64,000 bases of DNA. It comes from Lineus longissimus. Taxonomy: Eukaryota; Nemertea; Pilidiophora; Heteronemertea; Lineidae. Where the stretch lies: assembly GCF_910592395.1 (NCBI RefSeq), contig NC_088311.1, positions 21,369,695 through 21,433,694 on the forward strand, given 5' to 3'. The notes under the pieces are model-generated. The model saw only the letters and a list, made by a program, of their open reading frames with translations. It searched no databases and was not told where the DNA came from. Shown piece by piece: positions 22,906 through 36,961 of the stretch. Positions within the stretch are counted from its first letter, which is position 1. Every line of letters begins with the position of its first letter. A program made the translations under genes and the position numbers.

Positions 22906-25900
22906 TGGAATGAAAAATTTTCTTACAAGGATTTCAGGGCTCAACAGATTCTTGAGTCATTCTTAACACGAATCAATTCCACATTGTTACAATATCTTGA
23001 AAACTTTCTCTTTTAAGATAACTGTAATACGTAAGGTTCTTGATTCGAGTCTGATTCTTACCAGACAGGCCAAACTGTTACAAGATTTTGAAGACTTTTT
23101 TCTTATAGTATCTTACCCGGAATGTGATAAGAAATGAGATTGGAATCTAATACATGTTACTCCTTTAGGAGATCGAGTGTCATGTAAACAGAGATGTTAC
23201 CGCTTAGGGAGGTTCTGTTGGATTTCATAATCTAAGGGTTCAATTTACCAGAATTTTCCTTTTCAAAGAATGTTATTAGACGGACAAACTGTCGCCATGG
23301 AGAGATCGAAAGAAAATAGTCATTCGTTTTATCAGCCAGAAAGCTCAACCAATGTTCCACATCAAGGAACATCCTGCTTTCCGGTGCAATGCTACCCAAG
23401 ATATCGCTTTAAGTGGCTCTGACACTGACAGGCCTGCAAGTCGGCAAGTCTCAAGACGGCCGTGAAGTATGTATCAATGGACGTGACAGCGCCCAGGGTG
23501 ATGGGGTTTAAATTTAACAATCAGGATAATGGAATCTTTCCTGCTCATTCCACGCCAAAGGCAAAGTTAACAGCCACTCAAAGGAGCAAGAGGCAAGAGA
23601 GTAAATTTAGAGTGAAGTCTACGTGAATAGAACCAATTCAACATGCGCTGCGCAATCTGGATAGCACATTAAAGGGAAGCGATGAAAAAATAATAATTAG
23701 CGAGGAGATAAATGAATACAAATTGTGACAAATGGATTTGATAGATGAGAGGGTTACGTGTTCTTGTCAATGAGGTTCGCTGCCTCTAAAGAGGCGGCGA
23801 GAGAGAGACGGTAATTGAAACACAAAAATAACTAGGTTTCAAGAATTTAATGAGGGGTGATGTTCCAAATTCAGTCTGGTTTACTCGATAGTTACACCGT
23901 TTGAGTTATTCCTATCAAGCCCCGAGGATTTTACGCGGGTAGTATCAGTTGGAGGAATTTCGTGCTAAATACGAATATGGTGATTATATGATGCGTAGAA
24001 TTCCGCTTGAATCCACAGAGGCCAGTGGCTGGCCGCTTTGATATCGTAGGTATGCTGTGGGAGATTGTGTGGGATCTCGATTACTGCAGAGATTCTTCAA
24101 AGAAAAACATCACCAAGGTGATAGACTAAATCGTACATCTTGAATCGACGTGTAGGCTTTGTAAGAACCGTGGATGAATACCTTCAGTCACTAACACCAG
24201 CTATCTTGATCGCATGCGAAAAAACCCAGTGCAGACGAGATATCATTTTTCTCGCAGATCGCAGTGATTATTATTGCACGAGATCGCAGTGACAAAAGTC
24301 GCTGGTTTGCGGGCGCTTCAGAGGGGCTTTGTTTTCTAAAGTGGTTTCTTTTGTAACAGGTTTGCTTTGTTTTGTTCGCTATGCAGTTCATTGTTTTCAG
24401 ACAAGAAGCCTATATAATCGGGCAAAAGCGGCAGGTGTGGAAAAAAGCGTTCTGTGCAAGTTGCATTCGACGGTCACCAACTTGCTAATACTTGTACTAA
24501 TATCTGCGTTTCTCTACTAAGCATGATCCATTTTCGAATTATATGGACAAAGGGCGGATAGAGATAATAATCACATATTTGTATAGGCCTAGCCATGCTA
24601 GCAGCTGGAAGCTAATATGCCTTATTCTTAAACGTACAATGGTTTACAGGGTTCATCGTAGTTTAATAACATAAACTGTATGCACTTGTAGGCCTATCCG
24701 TATATAACACGACTTAGGTATTGGTCGAATTATTTTGTCAAATGACATGATTAGCCAAACCTTTCTAAGTAATGAAAACAACAATTTAGAGGCATAATTC
24801 GTCAGTAGATCTGTGTGTACGAGTGCCATATTCAGGTACCCATTGGGAATATTCCAATGTAACATAAGGCTACTTACAACAATTTGACGGATCTTTGTTA
24901 AATTTGATTAAATAAATTTGCACTCAAATACATTTTAATAGCATTGCATTAGGAATTAAGACGCTTGAATGCGAGTTTCAAACGAGTCATTGGGTATAAG
25001 GGGATAATGATATGAAAGGCGGCACGCGTATATCGAGCTGGAATATTTGGCTTACAAGACTTTGTTATTGCTAACATAAGTAATGGAATAAGGCTGCATG
25101 GGCAATGAAAAGTCATACTTATAGTGCCTTTTTATCATATTCTCTAGTTTCATCAGTCTAAGACCAGCTGATGATGACACCTTAGTACAACTGCCTCAAA
25201 ATAAAACAAAAACATCACCAGCTATGAAAAAAAGATAATGACAATAAAAACCGAGCCGCATAGATCAGCACCGAAGAAAATATATTATATCACCAGAATT
25301 CTTTTTCTGTGGAACCACCCTTTGGGTGAAAGCTCTAGTACGAATGTTACCTTGGGTTACATTGCCCAGTTCCGGTTCCGTTCGCTTGACCGGAAGAGTT
25401 TACACAATGTCAACCCGCCAAAGGGAACACGCGCTCCGATGGACAAATAGCGAAATATCTTATTGAAGGGACCGCCTGGCTGTAGCGATTGATATAGCAT
25501 GAGAGATGAAAGGGGTGTCTTTGTAATATGATGTGGAGATCCGAGATGTACCGTGAATGACCCAGTCGCGCGGAGGAAATCGTCATATAAGCGGTAAAGA
25601 TCGCCATATGGCGCGCGATACATTTGCTTGCTCAAGTTCGAGCAAGTGTTATTTAATCCAACGAAGCTTTAGCTTGCGTCTTCAAGCAATGATGCTTATG
25701 GATGCATGACTGCGGAAATGCAAGGACGATATCACGAATTACAGAGAGCTGTCCGTCCGATCGACCTACATGTACAGCCATCAGAACTGTCAATAAGCAA
25801 TAATGCCACTGTATCGGCCGATGGTATATTTTTTGGGACAACCCATATTTCAGTAATGCCACCCAGTGACAATTCCAAAATGATTAACAATTATTTGTTA

Positions 25901-28900
25901 ATCGTAACAATACAACCTGATTAGTTTTCATTTCAAGAGATTACCGATCCTTAAACGTCCACAGGTGTATGGTAGGCTAAAGGATTATTGGACAGTATAC
26001 TTATCATGGAGAAATTCTAATAATTAGCTTAATTCTACACTTCTCTCAGGTCTAAATATTAAGTTGCCAACTGCAAGAACATAATTTTACAACCGATTCG
26101 AAGACATTGAGTGAAAACCAATACAATATTCAGGGAAGGACTGGAGGGAGACTGGAGGCGGTTAAAATTTTGAGTTTTTAGTCTGACTCTGATATCAGCT
26201 ACGCTAGGTTATAATGCGACATCACACTTTAACCCTGTCCGTCCTGAAAACATTTAAGTGGACATCACATTGTCAGATAAGCGGGTCAATCAGCAGGGGG
26301 GGGGGGGGGGGGAACCACGAAGAATGAGAGGATACTAAAAGCGTAATTCGGACATTACATGAAAAGGGAATCCCTGTACCCGGCCTGTGGTAGGCCTAGG
26401 CCTACCGTATACATTTTACTCCGTTTTTGCCACAAATCTTTACCGGCCTGGCAAAAAGCTCTTTTAAAAAGTTCTCAGTCTGCCTTCTGATTTTCACTCA
26501 TCTCATGCAGTGGCTGAATATTCTGCTGTCTATAGTAAGACAAAAAGATGCATACGCCAAGGGAGCTGAACGCCGGCAAAAGAATAATGTATTATTGCAA
26601 ATCTACCAGATATTAAATAATTGATGATGTCGTGTGGGCATATCTGTCAGTTGTCTGTGGATGTCTTTGTCTAACAAGTTATCATGTGGCTTAACCCACG
26701 GTGAACATTTCTCCGGGCAATCCATCCCTGGCCATGTAGTTTTCTTTGCTGTTGAAATCAGAAATCGTCACAGGGCTTTTTTTGTACAGAAATGTGGCAA
26801 AAGCATTTACTGGTCTTAATATATCAGCAAACATTTTACATTTGGCAATAATTCTGTCATGCTGCCAGTCATTTAGGAGAATGAAAGACATGAAAAGTAA
26901 GGCAAAAACTGGAAATGGCCAGCTTATTCATGCGTTGAACATTTGTATTGGAAGCGGGAGAAGAATAAAGCAGATTAAAACTGCTTTCAAATGCACTATT
27001 CATTGGATATGCAACTGGATTTTCTATAGCTTTAGAGTAAACCCATCGACAAACTCATCCCCGCTATCGGATTGACATAAATCAGCCAGAACACTCGTAT
27101 CGAGAAAGATAATTAATTGAAGGAGTAATAGCCTCCGAAGGTTACAGGATGATTGCTTTAACCACAGCAGGCAACATCATCTTCATTGTTGGTTACGGCT
27201 TTTGTGGTGCTTGTCTCACGCTGACTGCTAGCCTGAATTTTGCGCTGACACGTCCTCCTGTTGGACCGCGTACAGGGCCGAGATTGACGGAACGTTGCTG
27301 ACACAAATGAGAGAAGGTGATTCCATGAATAAAAGGTAAATATGGTAATAGCAGAGTCTTTCAAATAAAGACTCTGGTAATAGTGAATTGCCTGCCTCTG
27401 TACCAAAGCTAAATTGACTGGCTTCTGTTGGCGAAGACACATGAGTTAAAAATGGCGAGCCAGTTTTTCTCCCCAATTCAAAATCGATTCCTGCGCCACA
27501 GTGAGATTTCGAGAGTCATTTATCTTTGTCGAACTTGGTATGATTTTAAACTAAACAAATTGATTTCAATGCCTGATAGGCTTAATTGATCGTTGAGGAA
27601 ATCTCAGTAGCAAATGGGGTAGAATATCGGAGAAAAGGATGGAACATTAAATCCAAGATTGAACGGGTGGTATTGCTAACGGCAAGAAGGAGTGTCCTTT
27701 CTAGCTACTTGTTCTACCCCTTCATACCACTTCTGGATATCTCAACCTATGCAACTTGAATTTTGTCAACTCCGCCATAACTGAATGTATGTTAAGTGTA
27801 CTCAAACTCCAACTTTAGTGAAAGGCAAACACTCAACAGCATTAGAATTCAGAAATGCATTATTGTATTTCATTAGCACTAGCAGGGTCAATGAAGTAGC
27901 AAACGAAAGTTTAACTGAATGGTTCAGGCGAAGATCATGAGAAAATCGCTATATGGAAGTCCGTGATGTTAGCAAAAAAGATAAGGCGCTTTTTGTTCCT
28001 GATGTTAGCCAAAAGGTTAAAATGACATATTTTGCATGTCAATTTACTCGTCACAAAAACCTTGATGGGTTTTTTTTCGCTGAAAACGCTACTCTAAAAA
28101 CCAATATTTCTAAGAGCGTAACAACAAAATTTGACACAAAACAAGATTCATGGGATGGTAAGCATTAATGAAGTCTCAATGTCGGGACAAAACATTGATA
28201 TAAACACTAAGAAACCTCATCAAAGCATGTTGACGTGGTTGAAGTTGAAGATAATTGTCGTCAGAGGAAACCTACATTCTATAGTCTACCTAATGTAGCC
28301 TACTTGACGTTTTAAAACATCTGGCCCCACTAAACGAAGGCAAGATAATAGTATAACACGCTAGATATATATGTATGTATATCCCCATGAGACAAATGAG
28401 AGATTTCGTGATCGCCAGTCATAATTGGCTGTCTGATTCCATCTAAATAATATCTCTATTGACGGAAAAATAATAAATATTTCAGGTTTTTGATAGATAT
28501 GAGATCGACGGTAGATAGTGATACTGGCTCTGGACGAAATCGGGGATGGTTTGGCTGACATAGTAGAAGTCCCTTGGGCCTCGATGCTGGAGCAAGCAAT
28601 CTAAATTTTGCATAGGAATGAGTATTAGACATGTCAGGCCAATATCATACGATACATAGGATCAATTCAGTGGAAACGTTATTCAAAATTATCCTGGTAT
28701 TAAAGGAGTTAATGAAGGTGCTTATTGATCAGCAGCAGAAGAACTGATGATATTACAGGTGAAAACACTTGAGACGAGCAATCGACATATAATCGTCTTC
28801 AACTAAGCTGTCCAGGAATAAATTGGATAATCTAAAAGACAACCTGACATTTGACTACTACTATCAGGTTTTGCAGCTCAACAGAACTGTAGACTGCGAG

Positions 28901-30479
28901 AACGTACAATATACCAAAGTCGATAAGGACAATATGAAAAAAAGGGATAAGTATGGCAACTCCTACGAACGACCAAGTATGAACTACAAGTTTAAGATCT
29001 TTCGTGTCATCAAGTCATTTACGCGACATTCGTAAATTATCTCGTATACTTACTTGCTTCACAGAAGGAGAAATGACGTGACAGAGTTGCTTAAGGATCA
29101 ACAAGTCAGAGAAACTGCCGGTGAAAACGGCGTATCTTGCTCGATGTTCAAATCAGGAATCCTTACAGAAGCTGTCAGCGCATTCCACCTCGGTAAAGCA
29201 ACACAGCCATGACAGGGAAGAACAGTATGAACTGACAGCTGGAAATGGAATGGGAAGTGCCGGATTCTCTGGTTCCGTGGCAGAAGCTTCTTCTCGATTC
29301 ACATGTCAACAGCGTGATATTCTTAGAAATAAAGGTTTTTGAGGTCAAAGCCTTTCGGCCAACACACTATATGCACCCCTAAAAGGTTCTTCAGCGAAAT
29401 AAAAAACCCTTTTCCCAGAAATTGAAAGTTTATATGTTGTGCATATTTGTTTTGGCCAAAAAGACCGAAGCTCAAAACCATCTCTAGGAAAACATATAAA
29501 AAAAGACGTAGCGAAACGAAGAAATTGAAAATCGAAATGGAGCTTGTATTTTTTAAAGAAATGATCGTCCTCTTTACATAAGTATGATTGTATGTAATTG
29601 ATAAAATACTTCGTTGGTCTGTATAGATGACATTTTGAGACCTAGCTGTCGGTCGGTGACGATGTTCCACCAAACTGGCAGTGGAATACATAGCATCTAG
29701 TATTACAGTAATACCAATTCGTCATAGATATTTTGAAATAAACAACCTTGGGACAACAAAAGATATGAAAGGAACCAAGCCAATGAACCAATCTCCACTA
29801 TTTGATCAGGCGATAGATAGATTATTTTCCCTGGAAGGCCGATGCACCTACAGGAGGTCGGATTACTGTCCATTCACATATTCTACAGCTTTGAACTGAA
29901 CTCAAGAATATTTTTTACCGACAGACGATGACTATGAACAACGTAATTGTAGACGTTACTTACTTGTTTTAGAAAATTATTCGTGACCTTGAATATTCTA
30001 AGACGATTTTGTCAAATTTGAACGGACCTCACCACCTTCAAGATCACATCAGCGTATTCCACGACATCGTCCAGAGAGGAATACGACAAGGATATATAGG
30101 CTTAATTACATTCTGGAGCTATTTGACTAATTTCAAGTATCCCAGGCATGGTATTTCCGCGAAGGAACCAATAAAACAATATGTGACTAAATAAGTAGAG
30201 CCACGTTACTTATTCATGCACCGGAACTCTTAGCAGGGTGACCCAGGTACACCACAGGACGCTTCGTTCCCTGTCACAACTGCTTTTCCGACAAAAGCAA
30301 CACAGGATTCCAATATGAGCCACTTACCAAATGAACTACCGTAATCCTTCAAACTGCACGGAAATAAGAATTTCTAATCCATTGGTTAAGTTCTTTAACG
30401 GGATCAATACGGCCCCTACGATAAATCCATTGACTTTGCCTGTACCAACGTCGCTCCTTTTAGCAAATGGTAAATATCC
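22906..30479. other. AT-rich gene desert
   Basis: No open frame above about 110 codons and none with recognisable domains. A 16-base G run lies near 26297. A 41-codon frame with a strong Kozak context (gccATGG at 23294-23300) and a 49-codon hydrophobic frame at 27149 were seen but not called. Introns of undetected genes cannot be excluded. Confidence 0.35.
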
Positions 30480-30730
30480 GAGCTAGATACAGAGCGCCTT
30501 AGCGCGCGAGCTGGAGAAAGAACGGATCGGTGTCCCTCCGCGCAGTCGGAGCGTCCACGAAAGAATGGCTATGCTTGCCTTAGCTGTAGCTCCCTGTATA
30601 ACGATGGCTTTGATCCGCACTTAAGGCTCACTAACTACCTTTTGAGACCCCGGGCCCGGTGAGAAAGGACCCTTGAATTATGGCGGAAATATCACCGGCG
30701 CTCTATTGTGTGGGTGGCAAGAACGGGGTA
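30480..30730. other. Locally CpG-rich segment in an AT-rich region
   Basis: The block from cgagctagatacagagcgcc to caccggcgct is richer in CpG than its surroundings and holds the short hairpin ctccg-cgcagt-cggag near 30537. It could be a promoter or an unmethylated element, but no transcript unit can be tied to it. Confidence 0.3.
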
Positions 30731-33700
30731 GAAAAATTCCACATTTAGCACGATTGCGAGAGATTCTTGGTGATGGCTGAACTATCGACACGGAGGATAT
30801 CAAGACTAGCAGATTTGACACTTTTACCTAAATATAGCACCAACATGAACCTATTTATAGTCGACTTGTATCAAGTTGAATTTGGAATGCAAACACAATT
30901 AGATATGGCCGTCGTCGTTCCGTCAAGAAGGAGATTGCTTACTTCCGCAATTTAGATGTCAGTTGGTGATAAGGCAGTGATAGCCCGCGACAATAGACCG
31001 ATCATGGTGGCGGGATGATGTGACTATGTCAACGAATTAACGCGGAACTAATTGGGGATTTCAAATTGTGCAATCGGAAAAAAGGACTGATTTGGATGGA
31101 TTTGGATCACAGGTGTTGTACAATACTATCACAAATGGCATCATTTTCATTTCATTCATCTGGCAAGGCCGTAACACTGGCACGAACTCAAAACACTGAA
31201 ACGCAACGTTCACCGTTGACTTCAGTTAAAACCTGTTCGTTTGAAAACTGTATCCTTGGATGATTTTGAAACAAAATCTTTCACCCCTGGATTGTCTTCG
31301 ACTTCTCAAACTATAGCAAACTACCACACATCCACTGAAAAAAAGCATCGATCACGCCCCTCAAAATATTTGTCCAGCAAAAAGGCTACCAGGTTCGACA
31401 TGCGATTGTATACTTAAGAAGTGAACTGATCGCATTATTTGTCAAGTCCCCTTGAGTAGATTGTCAGTAAGTGCGCGTCATCTAAGTACTTCATGACTTC
31501 GCGAAAAGGATTCGGAAAACGATAGACAGTGTCTCCCTAAGTAATCGTAAACGAGATTCAATAATGCAGTTTTCAAGTGCACCATTGGTGGAGTCTCTTA
31601 GATTTTATTGGTGTTAGATATTATATATAACTGGACATATTAGATCTAAGAGACATTTTAAATTCAATGCTAATGAGTGATTGACTGCATGCCGAATTAT
31701 CGGCGGTGAATATCAGTCCGAAAGTCTCCTCCTTGGATATACGCAACGACGGTGGATCGGCATGGATTGACTGCAGTGATATCACGAAACGCCCTCCATG
31801 CCTTCTTCTTATGGGCTGTAAGCACTGTTTCGAGTGTAATATACAGAAAAAACGAAGATCACTACAAATACAAGCAAACCAGGTGTAACAGTTTTAAGTA
31901 TCCTTCGATTTAGTGTCCTGCGGATAAAATATTCTATAATGTGCTTTTAATCACTGGGGTAACGAATTTCATGGCTCTTTTAATACCTCACATTTCAATA
32001 GGGAAGAACACTATTTCCGGGGGGGGGGGACATTTATGATCTTTACACCGACATTGCTTTTATCTGTAAGAGTATCACCCTCTACAGAATCAGAATGCGG
32101 CCTAAGACTGATTGGAACAACATTTATGACACACAGCGGTCCGGATAAGCGTGTCTCCTATCTCCAGTCGCTCCGTCCACTCCTGGAACGTATCTAATTA
32201 GGGACGTACTCTCTATATACACAATTTCGCCACGGGCGAGTATCTCGTTAAGATTCCTCAAGTCTTCCCCCAAGATAAGTTAGCATTTGGCAGTTCCTTG
32301 TCAGGATTAATCACTAGTCTTTGCTAACGATCTCGCCGCTATTCAAACAAACTGGCCAACTGCTGCAGGAAATTAACTTTCTCTATCCAAATCGCAAACA
32401 TGTCGAAGCCAATTAGTTTTCATTGGGTTCCTCGTATATTTTGTAGCGAATGATAAATCACCTTGACCAAGTCCATGAGGGGATGCGTCAATAACGAGGA
32501 CGTTGGTAATGTTCAACGTTTGAAAGAGAAGGATTCTATATTTCTGTCCTTACTTTTGAGGATGTTTCAAAGAGAGTCAGCTACGCCTCATGTCATCTTC
32601 GACACTGGTCGAATATTACTGCATGCGTAGTACTGTGTGATTTGTCAAGTGCTTCTTTATGTTGGAATGCCGCCCGGCCAGTGTGGGTTTTAGAATATCA
32701 GATAACACGACAAACGACCTCGGAGACCCACCGAATCCTAGCATCGCGGGATAATTGCACGAGCATAAGACAAATTTTCACCGATAGAAGTTGCTTGGTG
32801 TGAAAATCTGTCTTTAAGCTAACCTAAAAAATCCATAGAAATCTGACCTTACGACCCCTGGATATCGAAATGTCCCATTCTGAGAATGCCCAATAAAGGC
32901 AAAGTTGGTTTTGGAAGGCGCCAAGGGGACTCCTCATGGCCACCCATGCAGCCTTCAAGGTGCGAATACCTCCTACGCACTGTGCAACAAACCATTACTC
33001 GACAACAGCATCTCGTGCACCCTCCCATGTGGTAGGTTATTTTATTTGCAGAAGCCAGATGTGATAAAGAAGGAAATCCTAGTTTCATCGAAGTTGCTTT
33101 GCTTGAGATGCTTTGCAACGTTTAGGTGCAGGTAAAAGTCATATTCCCGAAGGCAGTTTTAAACATAAGCAAAATTTCAAAACTGTTGACTGGCAGTTGA
33201 ATTCTATCGTACGCTGCCTTAGGCAGCTTTTCAATTCAAAGTCGAATTGACTTCTTAAAAAGCCATTTTGTTGGTATATAGATGACACAATTATTTACCA
33301 GTCTTCACAGATTTTCAAAATTCAAAGTACAGATAGTGTATTATCGTATGTTACCATGTACGTTGGGTTGTGGCTGTGAGAGGCACAGTTCAACATGACG
33401 TTTAAGCGACAAACCTAATAATTCGCTCTACTAAATTGAGAAAAGTTATACCAAGTTTTGCAGCGAGGCGATGTCCTGTTAAAAGTTCATTGTATATACT
33501 TCATCGATAAGTTGACTAAGAGCCCATTCGACATTTATGAAACACACCCTGCCGGTCCCCTTATTTTCAAACCTACTTGAAATATCGTAGACGGTTAGCA
33601 CAGACCCCTCGTGTAATGACCGACCTGAAGCAATTCGTTCAACTAAATTGAGATCAATTAAACCAAGAGGTACAGCGAGCACGTTGTATCCCCCTGACAG

Positions 33701-34464
33701 CGATTAAAAACACTCAATAAATTGGCAAGTACCATGTTAATTACCCCACGTTGCGCCTCATTTCGCAAACTCAATTAAAGTAGTTTAACGTTTCTACATT
33801 GTAAACACTGCACTGGATTTGAGAAGGGAAAAGAAACAAGTGGTTTTAAGGAAAGAAATCTCATCGATCAACTTTTTTCGATTTTCTGGTGCGTTCGATA
33901 TTGTAGACTCAGAATATTGTATCATATGATGTTAGATTAAGATGATTCGGCTTGCAATATGTGTCAGACATGTCAGAAGCACTATAGCATCACAAAAAGG
34001 AACCCCCTTCGCATTGGAATCCAATCTTGTCAGCCTAGGCAACCTTCTTCGACCAACTTGAAATTGTTATTTCCAAATACCCCCCAAAAACATAGAGAAT
34101 TGACACGGCTTTCCTTTTGCTCCACGTCCAATGTGGTGCTCAATATATCACCGACGGACCACATTTTACGTCTGAGCCCGAACAGTTGAGAAACGGATCG
34201 TTCTCACTATACAGGGTAAGCACACAAGGGTTGAGATACATGACAAGTGATCAATCTAAGAGCATTTTATCGCAACCTACTACATCCATGACAAGTGCAA
34301 ATTGCTCTTTCTAAAGGAAACATGTTGGCTAATCTGAGATATTGTTCATTCAACAAGCGCCAGTCACGTTTCCGTTCGATATACAGAATGAATGCGACTA
34401 CTTCATTTGGCTTTTCGTTGCATGGTAATGACGCTGTTAGCTTGCCGGTAAACAAACTCTGCAG
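30731..34464. other. Gene desert, continued
   Basis: Apart from the inverted interspersed repeat copy at 31688-31764, nothing was recognised. A G run sits near 32019-32029. A short plus-strand frame near 32850-33020 is chance-sized. Confidence 0.35.
31688..31764 (-). repeat. Interspersed repeat family, copy C (inverted)
   Basis: On the minus strand it reads gccgatcc, accgtcgt, gcgtatatcc, ggagactttcggactgatattcaccgccgataattcggcat. It matches copy B at 8281-8366 block for block, in opposite orientation. Confidence 0.75.
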
Positions 34465-34538
34465 CTTCCTCTAACGTATATTTCTTTCATTTGCCGAGAC
34501 ATTCCGGCAAATGAAAGAAATACACGCTATAGAGGAAG
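34465..34538. repeat. Compact hairpin with 32/34-nt arms and an 8-nt loop
   Basis: Arms 34465-34496 and 34505-34538 pair through 18 consecutive bases next to the loop (tatttctttcatttgccg) and again over the outer 9 bases (cttcctcta), with a small asymmetric bulge between. The size fits a microRNA-type precursor stem, but nothing shows transcription. Confidence 0.85.
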
Positions 34539-34589
34539 AAGTTGTTTGAGATGTCGCGGAGAGGAGAAGAGAAAGTCGGCTTGGATATC

Positions 34590-35010
34590 AGGAACAATGG
34601 TATCTACACAGCATGATAAGATTGAACGACTGAAGATCGTGAAGAACGTTCCCTACTGTTTCACCCTTCTTTCTACATTGTATTCTTTCACTTTCTATAC
34701 TTTACTTGGCGTAAAGTGGTTTTGATGTCACTAGAGTACAGAATGTCGTCGAGCTCTGCTATCTGGGGCTATAAGCTACTGCAATAAAGAGGCATGATAA
34801 GATTGCAAGTTCCCTACAGTTGCCAATCTTCTTTCACAACCTTGCCTTGACTGTACTAAGACATGAAGTAGCTTGCGCAGTCATGGTATCAAGAGAAGAC
34901 AGGTCGTATGGCTCTGATATCTGGACAATGGAAAGCCAATAACACTGAGAGCTCCATACAGTTTCCCAATCTTCTATTGCATCCACGAGCTATATTGTAC
35001 AAAGAAATTG
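34590..35010. repeat. Three diverged tandem units of about 160-190 bp
   Basis: The blocks (c/g)atatc(a/t)gg, gcatgataagattg, gttccctac(a/t)gtt and caat/cccttctttc recur in order near 34580-34680, 34760-34850 and 34910-34980. They are heavily diverged, so boundaries are approximate. Confidence 0.45.
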
Positions 35011-35021
35011 AAGGATTGGTT

Positions 35022-35435
35022 GTCAAGAGATAATAGTACACGTATCGGGAGAGTGGGGACGGCTGGCTCATAGCAAGTTCATCTGCCAATAGGTTTGTCC
35101 CTCTTGTATCCGTTGACTTCAACAGAAAGAATAGCAGACCAAAAGTTAAGTGTGTTATAAGACGGTAAGAGGGTGATAGAGTGCTCCTTACGGTTTTCTA
35201 CTTTGTCTCACTTGTAGAGTTAAGAACGAAGAAGAATGTGCTATCAAGAGAAAACAGTACACGTATCGGAGGAGTAGGGGCATCTGGTTCCGTGAGTGCA
35301 TCTGCCTATAGGCTTGCCTCATCCGCTGACTACAACAGAAAAAATAACGGACTAACCGTCAAGTGTGTTATCATACGGACGGTTCTTCTTTCCTTAGTCT
35401 ACCAAGTGAGACAGAGTGGGAAAACCGTACGGAAG
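35022..35435. repeat. Composite repeat: direct copies plus a 53-55 bp inverted pair
   Basis: Direct copies 35022-35165 and 35244-35382 share tcaagaga.a.agtacacgtatcgg..gagt.gggg, catctgcc.ataggct and aagtgtgttat. Interleaved, the arm 35184-35236 (ctccttacggttttctactttgtctcact...) is the reverse complement, with few mismatches, of 35381-35435. The arrangement fits duplication of a foldback element. Confidence 0.75.
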
Positions 35436-36961
35436 TCCGAATCGGAATCGATTACCGTCGGAATCAACTCCATGACTTAGGACTGCGAGGGACGGGCACA
35501 TTTCGATCACGAGTTTCAAACAGGTCAAACTGCACACTGAGTAAGCACACCTTGCCCGTCTCATAATGTTCACACACTTATCGAAATTGAATGAGATGAA
35601 CGCGTTTGCAATCTAGCGCTGATTGGATCTTAAACATTTATGGAGTCGATTCACCAGAAACGAGTTTGATTTCAATGTTTCCATCTACTACGCAGTTTGA
35701 AAGAGTTCATGCGAAGATGTTAAAGGCCGTGACATCGTTCGTTCAAATATTTGAAAATCAAGCATGAATTTGAAGATTTTCAATTGTGTTAATACGCACT
35801 GAACATGAATCTCACCAAAGCCATTGTGTAACTGAACAGATATACATGTTATAAATGCTCAAATTCAGCGAATTGGCATGAACAACTGCACTTAGGTGAT
35901 ATATGTTTATGCAAGATGATTCGGCAATGCCTTTGGCTGACGACTTGGAAGGAAAGGAACGGCCGATTAAATTTCACCCCTCAGCACAGATGTACACAAG
36001 GTTGAATTATCTGGTAGTATGAGTATTGAGCAGACAACTGTGAACCTGTCAGTACATAACATGATAGATATATCAAAGTTATTGTGAATATTTCCAAATG
36101 GTCCTTTAGAGGGTGATGTTTATACCAGTAGGCCTGTAAATATAAATGGTTTTTGAATAGCGTGTTGGTGTTTGAGGACTGACCTATCCAACACGGTTCG
36201 CATCCCATCGTGTCAACTGACAATTCCTTACAGGATGCCTTTAGAAAATATGAAATAATTGAGACTGCTCACGAATCATGAATTTAATGTCCGGGTGATG
36301 TTACCCTGATATTATTCGGAGATACATGTGTGAGTTGGCCAAAAGTTTTCTTAAAGTTGGTCAATTCTTGTATAGGAACTGATCTTCTCGACATCTTCAA
36401 CACAAGGGGGAAATAATGCAATTGCCTCCTGACAAGACATAAAATGAACAATCCTGTTTTTAACTTTTTTTTTCTTTCGTTCATGTGAAAAGTGGGATTG
36501 TGAGTTGATTTTAGTTGACATTAGTGTGGTTGGTCGTCAAGCTGATAATCAGCGACCGAAAGTTGCAATGGCTGATTGTCTCTCTGACTGTACATGCCAT
36601 AAAGAAATCGGCCACAAATCTTTGGGCAACAATTTTCAATCCCAGATTCTTTGAATTGTGCATTGAAGATTAATCCTAAATTCTTTAGATTGTGCATTAA
36701 ATCAAAATAGCACGAGACGAAAGAACATGAAAAAAAACTGAACTTCAAACGCAAATCACGTAATTATTGAAAGAAACTCATTGCGTCATGAAATATTTTT
36801 GAGATGATGCAGAACTACAATACTTCAGCAAGAATCTATGCGAATAGAAATCGAATAAAAATGAAACAACGAAAGAAAAATAACGTTTAACATGCCTTAC
36901 ATGTCTATGACGACGAACGTTGATTTCAAATTTGCCGATTCCATGGTAAAGGCCATTTTAT
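35436..36961. other. AT-rich non-coding sequence
   Basis: No supported gene. A short imperfect doublet (attctttgaattgtgcattgaa / attctttagattgtgcattaaa) lies near 36647-36705. Confidence 0.4.

Noticed and set aside
23297-23422. 41-codon frame with ideal Kozak context (gccATGG)
   Set aside because: Too short, no family resemblance, and no supporting donor, polyA signal or promoter could be paired.
27149-27300. Short hydrophobic plus-strand frame (about 49 codons) after a cag acceptor
   Set aside because: Length is within chance and no neighbouring exon fits.
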